DNA of 22,096 nt from positions 1-22,096 of the forward strand of contig JAYMTF010001647.1 of the NCBI GenBank assembly GCA_036897485.1. Reading direction: 5' to 3'. The stretch's first letter is position 1; the number at the start of each line of letters is the position of its first letter. This document shows, piece after piece, positions 1-11,166 of this stretch. A program made the position numbers and the translations under genes. The DNA comes from Pelargonium nanum. Taxonomy: Eukaryota > Streptophyta > Magnoliopsida > Geraniales > Geraniaceae. The notes beneath the pieces are model-generated. The model was not told where the DNA came from. It saw only the letters and a list, made by a program, of their open reading frames with translations, and ran no database searches.

Positions 1-427
1 TAATAGTTTCATATATTTTTATTTTAACGTGTTCTTCAATTCAATGAAGCCCGCACTTAAGCCCAAGAGGACCTTTGCATCTCAAATGCGCTTTGAGCTT
101 TTTAAAACACTATGTAGTACGATAAACCAAAGCGAATAAGCCATCCTGGTGGTCATTTCTTCATTTGCAAGTATGCAACTGAGGTCAACATAACTGATCC
201 TGATTATGTGACTTTATGAAGCGCAGAAACTGCTCAGTACTATTTTGTCTTGTATATCCTTTATAGAGAATCAGATAGGCTTATATTCTTCCCTTATCTC
301 TCTTTAGTTGGAGAATGATTTACTATAGGCATCTTTCTGATGTCTTCGATGTGATCTTCAAAGAAGTTCTGTTAACGAGTGTTGTGGCCCAATCCATTAA
401 CAAGTATATATCATTTTCCTTTTATAG
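1..427 (+). other. Intron DNA upstream of the first visible PNP1 exon
   Basis: No coding exon is supported here. The acidic linker expected just upstream of the FSEVDV segment in plastid PNPases is absent in all frames, so the preceding exon lies outside the window. The 3' end has a T-rich tract and an AG at 426-427 that serves as acceptor. Around 49-115 there is a slightly GC-richer patch with phrases such as cttaagcccaagagg and ctttttaaaacac that resembles a dispersed plant repeat; this resemblance is from memory only and weak. Confidence 0.5.
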
Positions 428-3400
428 TTTTTTTCCGAGGTTGATGTGAAGCTGGTATTTAAAGAAGTTACATCCAAATTCCTGCGGAAACGTATTGTGG
501 AGGTATGAAATCTTTCTCATTGTAAATAATGAAAAAAGTGTCCATAATCATATTTCGTGAGGCTATGTTGTTACTCTTATATTTCTATTGTTATGAATCT
601 GTTTATCTTCTTCTTAGATGCATGAACTCTTTAACATGTTTCTGGACAAATTAATTCACTGAATCTATAAGTTCTTTGGTGCATCAACCATACAACCTCT
701 TACATTTAAAGATACCAATCCCTGAACCAGATTGCAAGAATCTTCACCAACAAAAGGACAAATCAATATTCTCTTGGTGCTTGTTTTTTTATTTATTAGC
801 AAGCGTACAAAAACCGAGACTTGAACTTGAGACCTCGAGGGAACAAGTGAAATCAACCGCTTACCCTACTGAGTGCTTGTTCTCTTGGTGCTTGTTGTTA
901 GAGGATGTAAGGAAATAGTTATATCATTTCCCTTTTTGATTTTCATGTTTCTTTATATTTTGGATGAACAAATGTTGTTATGGTTTCAACAGTAGTAAAT
1001 TCCATGTTGATAGCACTATGAAAATGGCTACGTTTCTTTTTCTGCTCGACTGTTTTTGAAGGCAGTGTAGGTGGCTATGAGTTGAACCCTACTGGATAGG
1101 ATATTTTAGGACCATATATGCCTGTTGCTTCTCAAGATTTGGTTACATCTGATAGGCTTCTGCATGGTTCTTTTAGAAACAGGCATTTTCATTATTTATT
1201 TACTAGTAGCAAGTGACAACAATTCCAGTATGATACTTTGCTCCATCTCCCTTATCTGTTCAGGTCCTCTACATTGTTTTGCATGGTTTTCTTTCTGGGA
1301 AGCCTGCAATATTTGCAATTTCCATTTAGCAATTAGAATGCATTTAGTCTCATCGGACCTTGTTCGTAGTTCTTCTTGGGTGAAGGTTCATAATGTCCTC
1401 CCCTTTTAGGTGTAACTTTTAACTTTTATCTCAGTAAAGCTTCAGGCCCCAACAGATAGTGTGCTTTGTGCGCACACCAAAAGCATCGGGTTTCTCAGAT
1501 TTTGCTTCTCACAAAAAGTTTTCTTTAGCTGCATTTTACACCTCTTTGTTACTGTTAAAAAAACACACTTTTCACCAAAAGTGCGCTTTAGCTGCATTTT
1601 AAGTGTTGCTTTTACAGTTTTACTAACAATATATATCCACCGCTATAGAATCTTGTCCTACTTCTGCTAGAAAATATTGGTTCATTAGATTTATAAGGTT
1701 AACTATACGATTCTAATCTTTTTTCCTTGGCACCCAAAAGTGCTAATTTCCATTTATTTACTAGATCCCCAGATCGTAAGTGTTTCTAACACTGTTTTGG
1801 ATGGCACTTGGTGCCGTATTCATGTACAAATCTTTGTTGCACATTTCTTGAAAACATGTACTGTTTCTTCGTTATGTTTATGTTGGAAAGGAAGAGGGAG
1901 TGACCTGAAAAGTATAGCTGATACTAATCCCATTGTTTGTTTGTGTGTGTGTTGGGTGACATGATTGATGCTAATTTGGTCATCTTTATTACTCAAAACT
2001 TATTCTGCTTGTTGCAGGGAGGGAAAAGAAGTGATGGGCGAGCTTCAGATGAGATACGTCCAATTAACTCAAGATGTGGGCTACTTCCTAGGGCACATGG
2101 AAGTGCTCTTTTCACACGTGGGGAAACACAGGTTTAAATGTCTTATAGTTTCTAATCTTAATTTATGCTGTGTATATTAATTGTTTAGTACACACGAAAT
2201 ATTCTTCATATTCCAAATTTTTTAATTTTTGCATTATTTCATTTTTATAATTAAAATAAATCATATTTCCCCCACTTAAGTTTGAAAATTTTCCCTATAG
2301 TTTAATAAAAAAAAAATCTTGCCCTCACTAATGTTTGAAGTTTCCTGCTAGAGTACAATAAATTTAATTATTATTTTTTATTATTATCAATAAAATATTT
2401 TATAATTATCCTCATTAAATAAGTTTTCTGGATCCATCCCTGTCTGCATGTCAATATTTCAAAAGTACGAAGGCGAGTTGGTTCACAAAAGTTATTGTGT
2501 TCCTGTTTGTATGTGTTCCTATCTATGCAGTTTTGTAATATATAGTCAAGCTTGTTTGCTCTCGTGATATTGTCATTGCGGATATCAATGGATATTCTTG
2601 ATCCTTTTCAAAATCATTAATGCTTTCAATTTTCAAATCACAGCTGTTGCTTCATACTTTTTAGACAAATCGCCTTTGAGTCCTGCATGTTTTGATACTG
2701 CAATAACTATTCAAATGTTTAATCATTTTAAATCGGGTTGCACATAATTTTTATGTCCAACATCTTTAACTTCTCCCTTTGCAAATAATCATAATTACCA
2801 GAGTAGGTGATATTGTATATATTTCTAGCTCATCAACATCTTTCTATATGGTTTATTTTGAGTCTCTTTTGACAGTCATTAGCAGTGGTTACACTCGGTG
2901 ATAGACAAATGGCACAGAGAATAGACAACCTTGAGGGTCAGGATGAATGGAAGAGATTCTATCTTCAGGTTCTACATAAAAACTTTTTTTTCTATTCAGT
3001 CTTTTTGTCCAGTTAAGAGTTTGGTGGAAATATATGCATATTTCTCTGTGTTTGTGTCTGATTTACTGTTACTAAAATTAGAAATGACCCTTTTTGACCT
3101 TGATTTTGTAAATCAAATTGATTTGTCATTTTAATAAATTTTAACTCATTTCACATTTTGCACACAATTATTTTGTGTGTGAATGGTTGTTGTGGAGTTT
3201 ATGTGATAAATAAAAAAATCAAAACACCCATTTTTCCTCTCCCCCCCTGATATTGTAATAATTTGGTTGAGTTTCACTTGTTATGTTTGCTGCCACTTCT
3301 TATGCTTTTTGAACTTTGAGAAATATGTTTCATTATAAAGTTATATAACATAGCTGATTTACATAAAATAGAAATGTTATCTTCTTTTTTTTTAATTAGG

Positions 3401-6400
3401 TAGGTAACTTTTCCTCACAAAGATTTCACTCTGTTTTTTAGGCAAAGTAATCAATATTATATCTATTTAAAGTGATTTTTTATGAATAAATTTCTGAAAT
3501 GACAAATTGTGCATTTGGTTACCATTCTGCTTGTATGGACCTTTTTGTGCTATTATTGTACAGGACTATCACCATTATGCTGTTTACCTTGTGTGCTGTT
3601 TCTGCTCACATGTTACTGTATGAATATGGCTTGATGACTGTAATTTATTTGGTGTTTTGTATCAAACTTTCTCTCTTATACATGTCAACGGCCCCTATAA
3701 TAAAGACTTATATTTGGAATCTCGAGACCTTTTTCTCATTTCTGGGAATATTCAGTATGGCTAGCCATTAACATTGAAGCAATTCTCGGTTTCTTTTTCC
3801 AGTATTCATTTCCTCCATCATGTGTTGGGGAAGTTGGGCGTATGGGAGCACCTAGCAGAAGAGAAGTGGGTCATGGAATGCTTGCAGAGAGAGCACTTGA
3901 ACCTGTCTTGCCTTCTGATGATGATTTTCCTTACACCATCCGTGTTGAAAGCACCATCACTGAGAGTAATGGTTCCTCAAGGTGGATTATTGTTCAAAAC
4001 TTCTTACTCTATGTATATATAATAACTTTAGTTTATCAATGAGTTTTTTTCTGCCATTATAACAGGGCCTCTGCTATCTTCACTTAGAACTGCATTTCTT
4101 GTTTATTGTCTGTTCGATTGAGATCTTAATTGTCTACTACTTTCTATAATAGTATGGCATCCGTTTGTGGGGGTTGCTTAGCATTGCAAGATGCTGGGGT
4201 TCCAATAAAGGGCTCTATTGCTGGGATTGCGATGGGTATGGTTTTAGAAACTAAAGAATTTGGAGGCGATGGAACACCGCTTATTCTATCTGACATAACT
4301 GGATCTGAGGATGCATCTGGAGACATGGATTTTAAGGTCTATATATATTTCTGAACTCGTTTAATTTTTCTTGTCTTACTCTATTCAATTAATTTTACTC
4401 ATAAGGTCCACACTTTTGGTAGTCATTATTAATTACAGAAATTGAAACATGGTCCTGATCTAAAAAAGAAAAAAGAAATTGAAACATGGTCTACTAAATA
4501 GTTCAGAAGTAAAATGATCATATCCTAATACTTTTTTGGTGTGATTGTAGGTTGCTGGAAACGAAGATGGTATAACTGCATTTCAAATGGACATAAAGGT
4601 AAACTTTTCATTCTAGCAATGTTAGTTTTGTAAAGATTCACTTCATCTGGCTTAGTATTACTATCATGTTTTGTAAAAATAGCCTATTAATTTATATTTG
4701 TTTCCTGATATGAGAAAGCTAAATTATTTTGACTGGGAAAAAATTATTAGTAGATTGTGCCTACTGGCTACTGGTCTGTTATAATTAATAACTCATATTT
4801 GCTATGATAGGTTGGGGGAGTTACTTTAGCTGTAATGAGAGAGGCACTCTTACAAGGAAAATACGGCCGGAAGCATATTCTTGGTAAAGTTTACTAATAT
4901 GCACTGCCATTGCTTAGGAGAATATGTTTTGTTAATATGTTATAGGTGTGTTGCTGTAGGAAGGATACTATGAATCTTGAAATCATTTTGACTATAAAGT
5001 GAATTCATTTTGCTGTAGGAAATATGTTATAGGTGTAGCCTATTATTTTATTTGGATTAAGAAAGCTGTTGTAGTTAAAACTGCTATTAGAAAACAAAAT
5101 GGGGTACACTGTTCAAATGTCATCTGCACGTGTAAGTTTAAATATTTGATTCTCTCTCCATCGATTTCACTGCCTGGGAGTATCCTTAATATCTTGATTT
5201 TTAAGATAGCTATTTAATTTGCTGCAACATTGACTACTTTTCTTTCAAGGAGGCCTCTAATTATTTTTGAATACGAGAGACTTGGTGTATTTGAGAATAT
5301 TTTCTCTTATATTAGAGAATTTGGGACTAGTCTCTAATTCTAACTTGTCTCCTTTGCCTGATTCACATCTATGAATTGGATCTTGTAACTTTTATTCTGC
5401 TGTGTTTAGCTCTTTGGGGAGTGTTTAGTCATGCTGTGTTCCTTAAGAATTGAGTTGGTCCGCTCTTAGAGTTATTTTGGTCTCTTGATAGTATTATGAA
5501 TATAATTCATTCGTGTTACTTCTATGATTTCTGTACTGAAGGCGTAAGGTTCTTTTCATCATTTATTTCTCATCACTTGCATTATTTGCCCTGTTGATAC
5601 TTCTCATGCCTTGTTTCGAACTACTTCTCATTTTGTATGTATGCTTACACGGGTATAATTCGTAAAAGATTTTCTTTTTTACCATTTTACATTTCATTCT
5701 AGAATCTGTGAGTTGTCATCTGTGGCTGCCCCTTTTCAACTCCAAATTATTTTTTAAGCTCCTTCTGTTATTGCTATGAAACATAAAATAAGAATGGACC
5801 CACCAACCTAAATTCTTATAAAGGAGTGATCCATCTGACCGAAGGTTGTTGAAATGATGTCAAATTTCTTACCAGCCTGCAAAAGGGTCTCTATTGAAAA
5901 TTTTGTAGCTATCTGTTAAATTTAACTCTAACCCAAAAGCTTATGCTAATAGGTAGAAGACTCAACTTGTATATCAAGTGGCAACAGACTTCACGTTCTT
6001 TTAATGTGGGATACATTAACACCCCCAAGAAGGGAGGCAACAAAGACAGTTCACTAGAGCCAAACCAAACCAGCTCTGATATTACGCTGAACTTAATTCC
6101 AACCCCAAAACTTAAGCCAATAGGTGGAGAGCCCAACTTGTATATCAAGTGACAATAGACTTCACATTCTTTCAATGTGGAATACATTAACACTATCTAA
6201 AGTGAACATACATGGCCAAATGCTTGGGTTGCTTTTTACTCTAATGCGCATGATTAGTTTTGGTTGTGTAATAAAATGCTCTCTTTATTTGACTGGATTG
6301 CCGTTGGAGATCTTGAACTTGCCTCCTAGAAATCATATTTTTTTTTTCTGATTTGCGTCTAATTATTTAATGATTATTTCTTCTTTAATTCAGCTGAAAT

Positions 6401-9134
6401 GTCAAAATGCACACCTCCCCCTTCAAAAAGGCTGTCTGACTATGCCCCAGTTATTCATATTATGAAGGTTTGTTATCTGTTATTGATATTTACTATTGCC
6501 AAGTCTGTTAACACTGATTACGCTATTTAACTCTTTTGGCGGCGATGTTGGTCCTTTTGTAGATCCAACCAGATAAAGTCAATCTTATCATTGGCCCTGG
6601 CGGGAAGAAAATTAAGAGTATAATTGAAGAAAGTGGAGTGGAGGCTATCGACACGGAGGTCAATGGAATAGTAAGAGCAGATTAGGACCTTATCTTTCAT
6701 GTGTTTAGTTGATATGATATATTCGTTACTGAAACTTATCTGTGGCTTTTGCAGGTAAAAATTAGCGCAAGGGATTTGTCTAGCCTAGAGAAGGCTAAGA
6801 CCATCATTAGTAGTCTGACGATGGTTCCTGTTATTGGTGATATTTATAGGTCTCTTGCTTTTATTGTTTTCAATTCTTTTTTCTTATAAATATAACTTGA
6901 GCAAAAAATATAAACTTGAAATTACTGTCTTTTCATTGTGATCACGGCAAGGCATTTTGAAGATTTGTATAGATCTCTTTTCATTATAAGATTTTTCAAT
7001 ACCTTCTTACCCCTAGCCGAAGTGAAAAATATAACTCAAATGGCTGTATTTTGTTAAGGCATTATAACCCCTGCATCAGAAATGTGTGTGGGAAAGCTCA
7101 CACAAGCAGTTGCTCACTTGTCTAAGTGATACATTCCCCAGAAGATTCAGTTAGTGTACCTTTTTAGCAGAACTTTCAAATTCTTTCCTTAGTTTTGCAC
7201 TTATAATGAAAATTTTCTGAAATTTATACAAGATATACAGTTGATGCTCATTGACTCTTCATTGGTAGTTTGGAAACTGTATGCTTTAGTGATGCACCTT
7301 CCTGCTTGGTTGGTTAAGAGTTTGAAAGTTTTTGACTCTGGTCTCTAACTGATCAGGAACTGTGAGATCAAAGCAATTGCTGCCTATGGAGCTTTTGTTG
7401 AGATCGCCCCTGGGCGCGAGGTATGCATTCCATCTCAATTCGCACTAAACACAGTTTTTGTCACTAAACTTTGACTTCGTTCAAGTTCAACTTGTTTGTT
7501 GCTTAAGCATGTTTCAATTTGTGATGGGGATACGATATTGTAATTGCTATTTTCAATAAATCGCAAATAATTGATGATAATTATAAATTATGGATATTGA
7601 AACTCTGACTCTCTCTCTCTCTCTCTATGTGTGTGTGTGTGTTTTCTGTGATTTTTGTGTAATAGTCGTATCCAGGACATTACACGGCGGGGGAAGATCG
7701 GCAAATTATCATTGGTTTATCCCATTTTTTTTTTTTTTTTTTTTTGAACTTGCTGCAGGGACTTTGCCATGTTAGTGAACTTTCTTCAAATTGGCTTGCA
7801 AAGACAGAAGATGTAAGCATGCAATTTATTTTTCTTTTGCCTTTGCTCAATGATATACATCTCATGGCGGCTTATGTTTTTTCATTTATGCTGTCACAGG
7901 CTTTTAAAGTTGGGGATCATATTGATGTTAAACTCATTGAGGTTTGGTACTTCTTTCTTATTCATGTGTGCTTTGTGCATTTTTATGTTTCAATGTGGTG
8001 TTATTTGTTACATGCTCTTCATTTATTAAAACCAGTTTTCATATTTGTCAACACCTCCACAATGGTACTGTTTTTGCGCCAGTTTGATTAAATATCTATA
8101 GACTGTAGGGATCATGAAACTAAGTATTATCTTTACCCACTAAATTTCCTAGCAGAAAATTAATCCTCTAGATTCCAAAACAAGGTTTCCAACCAAAGAG
8201 GTTTTACAGCATCATCGATTTGTATATTGCAATTTCAAATTAGAGCTCCTTGATTGACATGATTCTGAATGTTTTTATTTTGGTTTCTCTGATTTCATTG
8301 TAGAAAGCCTGAGACTTTTTCAGTCATCTTTTTATCCTGATTAGGCTTAACATGATTTTGATTGGCTGTTAATTTCATTTCAAGTGCCCTTGCCTTCGAT
8401 TTTTTTTTAATCTGGATTTCATAAGTTTGTCATATTTCATTGGAATAAATCATGCAATTACGTTAAGTTTACGAAACTTCAGTCAAAAGTTTTGACAAGT
8501 TTGACTAGGGTATTGAGATAATGGCGGTGCCGGATCGACATGTCATTTGGAATTGCTATCTTATCTGATCTTTGACTATTTGATGGAGTTGTGTAGCTTC
8601 TTTTTAACCTTGATTAATCAATTCCCTGCTGCTTATTAAACTATTAATGCTTTTATTCTTTTTCTTACTGATGTTTTTGCATTTATTTGGTTTCATTTGA
8701 GCTTCAATTTTTTCATTCCGATTTTTTATTATTATGTAATGCAGATAAATGATAAGGGACAGCTTCGCCTTAGCCGTAAAGCACTTCTTCCTCCTGATAC
8801 AGATTCGGAACCTGGTGCAAAGCCACAGAAAGATACGGCCGCTTCACAAAAAGCACCTGATAAGGGCACATCCAAAAGAGACGTGTATGTGCCAAAGAGT
8901 CGCTTAGCTGCAGAGAACACCGAACAGTCCAAGGAAAAGTCCAGCGATCAGTCACTTGTAAGCTCCTCCAAAAGTAATGCATCAGAGGATACCGTTCTCC
9001 CGCAAAAGAAGCTTGTTAAGAAAGTAGTTAGCTCTGCCACTAGCAAAGGTAGGACCAAGAAGAGCAGTGGAAAAGCAGTCAACAGTTCCAGCAATGAGGA
9101 AAATAGTTTAGTCAACGGAGAGGCTAAAATTTGA
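428..9134 (+). CDS. PNP1: Polyribonucleotide nucleotidyltransferase, plastid type (3' part, 14 exons)
   Basis: Phosphorolytic 3'-5' exoribonuclease that also adds tails, acting in plastid RNA maturation and decay as a trimer. Exons: 428-502, 2018-2131, 2876-2968, 3803-3981, 4153-4336, 4551-4598, 4811-4883, 6394-6467, 6563-6670, 6755-6849, 7357-7420, 7759-7812, 7900-7941 and 8745-9134. They join in frame to 530 codons plus stop. Seen in order: linker end [20 protein letters not shown]; second RNase PH core ([13 protein letters not shown], phosphate-loop SNGSSSMAS); active-site block at 4289-4336 with both Asp and the Lys equivalent to E. coli D486, D492 and K494; KH domain with GPGG in exon 9; S1 domain from GDIY through GQLRLS; then a Lys/Ser-rich tail of about 110 residues ending SLVNGEAKI. 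The linker, the tail and the end resemble Arabidopsis plastid PNP1/RIF10 rather than the longer mitochondrial PNP2. The first PH domain, helical domain and transit peptide are upstream of the window. All introns are GT..AG. No frameshift or lost key residue is seen. The first exon's 5' border is the least certain. Confidence 0.93.
769..896 (-). mobile_element. tRNA-derived SINE-like insertion with 17-bp target-site duplication
   Basis: The body (786-879) reads on the minus strand as a tRNA-like head followed by an A-rich tail (read from the T-rich end at about 784-797). An A-box-like stretch is at 857-873 (minus: ctcagtagggtaagcgg) and a B-box-like stretch at 817-827 (minus: agttcaagtct), the internal pol III promoter layout of tRNA-derived SINEs. 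The element is flanked by exact 17-bp copies of ttctcttggtgcttgtt at 769-785 and 880-896, the length expected for LINE-mediated target-primed insertion. The perfect duplication suggests a fairly recent insertion. The body is short for a plant SINE, so it may be 5'-truncated or a retroposed tRNA-like fragment. Confidence 0.75.
1505..1625. repeat. Diverged direct repeat, MITE-like, in PNP1 intron
   Basis: The 16-nt word ctttagctgcatttta occurs at 1523-1538 and again at 1586-1601, each within a roughly 60-bp diverged copy (cacaaaaagtttt and caccaaaagtgcg precede the two words). The style of alternating aaaagc/gcttttt runs resembles short non-autonomous hAT-type elements of plants. I found no clear terminal inverted repeats, so the class is inferred only. 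Confidence 0.4.
2132..2875 (+). other. PNP1 intron (744 nt), very AT-rich
   Basis: Non-coding. The segment at 2262-2410 contains two C-rich phrases (tttcccccacttaagtttg and ttgccctcactaatgtttg) spaced about 55 bp apart, embedded in poly-A/T. It looks like an old dispersed element but has no recognisable ends. Nothing else is supported. Confidence 0.6.
2969..3802 (+). other. PNP1 intron (834 nt)
   Basis: AT-rich intron with a T-rich acceptor tract (tttctttttccag). A 90-codon open frame at 3499-3771 is present but has no recognisable protein character. Nothing else is seen. Confidence 0.7.
4884..6393 (+). other. PNP1 intron (1510 nt) with an LTR-like tandem repeat
   Basis: Intron splitting the Ala codon of HIL-AEM. 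Up to about 5920 it is featureless AT-rich DNA. A pair of 99-bp repeats near the 3' end is listed separately. No gene is supported. Confidence 0.75.
5924..6193. repeat. Two 99-bp direct repeat units, LTR-like fragment
   Basis: Units at 5924-6022 and 6095-6193 have equal length and differ at about 16 of 99 positions by hand count, mostly transitions. Both contain aacttgtatatcaagtg and end with atacattaacac. The 72-bp spacer contains cagctctgatattacgctg, reminiscent of the ctctgataccatg phrase common in dispersed plant LTR-type repeats. A remnant of a retrotransposon LTR is the likeliest origin, but no terminal TG..CA pair or target duplication was found. Confidence 0.6.
6850..7356 (+). other. 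PNP1 intron (507 nt)
   Basis: AT-rich intron splitting the Arg codon of IYR-NCE in the S1 domain. No gene, element or notable repeat is seen. Confidence 0.7.
7609..7745. repeat. Microsatellite cluster (CT)9, (GT)7 and T21
   Basis: (CT)9 at 7609-7626 is followed directly by (GT)7 at 7629-7642. An uninterrupted run of 21 T lies at 7725-7745, thirteen bases before the acceptor-preceding end of the intron. The T run forms most of the polypyrimidine tract for the exon at 7759. Length polymorphism is likely in all three. Confidence 0.9.
7942..8744 (+). other. PNP1 last intron (803 nt)
   Basis: AT-rich intron before the final exon; acceptor tatgtaatgcag at 8744. No gene or element is recognised. 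Confidence 0.7.
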
Positions 9135-10319
9135 CTACTAGTATGTCCATTCCGGCTACGAGAAGTTTTTAGTTCAGTTTTCACGGCTTTAAAGACGGTG
9201 GAAGCTTTCAATACTAAATGAGGTATGGAGGTAAGGCCTTAGCCACTTGTCCTTTCATACAGAAATATTATCGCAATCCCAAACTACTATTATGAATATC
9301 CCATCTTTCTCATCTCGACATTAAACTTCTAATTTTTTTTTGTATATGTCGCCTCTCTTACCAGTCGTTGATTACGTGTCATCAAATTTGTCGATATGTT
9401 GCTGAACTCGTTTAGTATATCACCATCATTTTTTACTATCTCATCTGAGATTGACGAATCTACTCGAAAACCTATCATTACTTCATGCATAGTTTACTCT
9501 TTTCTGAAGAAAACGATAGGCATGCTCTCTTGATATAAGATGTCTGCTTATTGGCTGATGTCTGTGTTCGATAACGCAGGCAAAGGAGTTCATACCACAT
9601 TATCTGCATCCGTAAAGCCTGCACTTGTAATATACATTCCAAATGTTAACCAGGAGCAGAAGAAATTAAGTTCGATGAAGCTCTGAGGTAAAAAGTGACG
9701 TTCATGGGTGAGAATCTCTTGAATATTTGCTCGTGAATCTCATTTTTGGCATTCGATGTTGTTATTTGTTAAGTTATCGCTATTGTAAGGTTTTGACTTT
9801 GAGTTGACTCAGTTTGATTAGGCTTCTCTGAGTTTAGTGTTCATGTTGATTTCAGATTCGTTGATGCTTTAATGTGCATAGAGAGACTAGAGAGCTCTTT
9901 CTCGCGGAAATTGAACTTTTAAATTATTCTGTCTCAGTGATTTAGTCTAGTTTGGGTTGAAATCTGCATTTAGTTTTTTCTAGGTAAGACCACGCATTGG
10001 CAGAACAAATTTGTGACAGCTATACTGAATGTTGTTGACAGTGCCACTTTTATGTGAGTTCCAGATACACATTCTTTTATTTTTCGTCTAACGGTATAAA
10101 TATTTTTCAAGAATCCATTGGATGATTTCGACAAGAATGACTTGACTTGATTCGACATTAGAAGTCGATGAGCGTCCCCAACTCTTTGTCCGAGAAAACG
10201 ATATATGACATAACATATGATGAAATTTTCGTTGCAAATTATAGTAACTGACCCACTCTACCTAAATATTAACTGCACAATTCTATGCTACTTGGGAAAA
10301 TTTTGTGCTATTTTATTTT

Positions 10320-10385
10320 AAGGAACGCCACCTGAGATGGTGGGGGTTTAGCCGGACCTCTACCTGTTTTATTAAACAAAAAAGC
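10320..10385. other. GC-richer island, possible dispersed-repeat fragment
   Basis: About 65 bp containing ccacctgagatggtggggg and agccggacctctacctg, then ttattaaacaaaaaag, stand out from the AT-rich surroundings. The compressed composition plus an A-rich end suggest a retroelement fragment, but I do not recognise the family and see no target duplication. Confidence 0.3.
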
Positions 10386-10842
10386 GAAGTTGCGCTATTT
10401 TTTGGACTTTAAAAATTTGTCACAAATCCTTCACCTGTCCCATATTAATGATGAATGGTAAATAAATTGGATATCAAAAAAAAAAATGAATGGTAAAGAA
10501 ATTTGGGTGTGTACATTGAATACCAATGCCAAGTGTTTGAGAAGTTCAAAAAGTTGCGAGCGTTTGATAAGTTTGGACGTATTGCTGATAATTAGTTTTA
10601 TTTGGAACATACTAATTATTGATAACCAATAACAAGTGGTAAACAACTTTTACTAGAAAATATGCTAAATATGAAACGAAACAAAATTGTCATGACAAAA
10701 TTGTTATTATTACAAGTGAAAGAGACCAACCATATTGATTAAGCTACTAGAAAAATTGAGAGACAGAAAATGTGATGATATTGAACCCATTGTATCATAC
10801 AAACTATGCAGCATAATTCATTTCCATGCATATATCTCCAAT

Positions 10843-10896
10843 AATCAACCTATAGTAATCTACACAATCATCATCATCATCAACTATAGGTTGATT
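10843..10896. repeat. Perfect 14-bp inverted repeat with (ATC)n loop
   Basis: Arms aatcaacctatagt (10843-10856) and actataggttgatt (10883-10896) are exactly complementary. The 26-nt loop contains a short (ATC) repeat. A stable hairpin is possible in DNA or RNA. No transcript or gene is associated; it could be a small MITE core. Confidence 0.7.
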
Positions 10897-11166
10897 CTTG
10901 AATGTTTAATTGTATATGATTCTTGATAGTATAGATTACTCATCGGTTTAAACTTAACAACAAAGTGTTTTAAAGTTGCTAATGATTTGAGATATTAACG
11001 ATTAAATTGGATTTGTATACGGAATTTCATGAATCAGATTTGTTCTTTTACTTTATAGTTATACTAAATTGACATGCAATAGGAGAAATAGTTTTAAAAA
11101 ATTGTTCACAATGTTGGTAATAGTTAGAGGGTTATTTGTGTAATTACATTTCTTTCTAAATTTTCA

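Larger units (their letters stand above)
503..2017 (+). other. PNP1 intron (1515 nt) carrying repeats
   Basis: Intron between the IVE and GGKRSDGR exons. It holds a minus-strand SINE-like insert at 769-896 and a MITE-like direct repeat at 1505-1625, listed separately. The rest is AT-rich with no supported gene; short open frames here do not resemble proteins. Confidence 0.8.
9135..11160 (+). other. PNP1 3' UTR and intergenic region
   Basis: The PNP1 stop is at 9132-9134. No canonical aataaa is seen in the next several hundred bases. A plausible 3' UTR intron is 9231-9579 (donor ag/gtaagg, acceptor cgcag), and a cttgtaatatac phrase near 9627 resembles a plant far-upstream polyadenylation element. 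Both are inferences. A GC-richer patch lies at 10320-10385 and a hairpin at 10843-10896, listed separately. The remainder is AT-rich with no supported gene. Confidence 0.5.

Noticed and set aside
319..427. An open stretch reading YYRHLSDVFDVIFKEVLL before the first PNP1 exon, seemingly like the FKEV motif
   Set aside because: The likeness to the real VFKEV exon is superficial; there is no acidic linker sequence, no splice donor placing it in frame, and its frame stops inside the real exon.
817..873. Functional tRNA gene on the minus strand
   Set aside because: Only A- and B-box-like parts are present; the cloverleaf is not intact and the flanking 17-bp duplication marks it as a retroposed element.
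7744..8091. A 115-codon frame with hydrophobic, membrane-like segments
   Set aside because: It is two real PNP1 exons (7759-7812 and 7900-7941) joined by a translated intron and run into the next intron; the hydrophobic parts are T-rich intron.
8732..9211. Minus-strand frames over the PNP1 tail
   Set aside because: Antisense shadows of the Lys/Ser-rich last exon.
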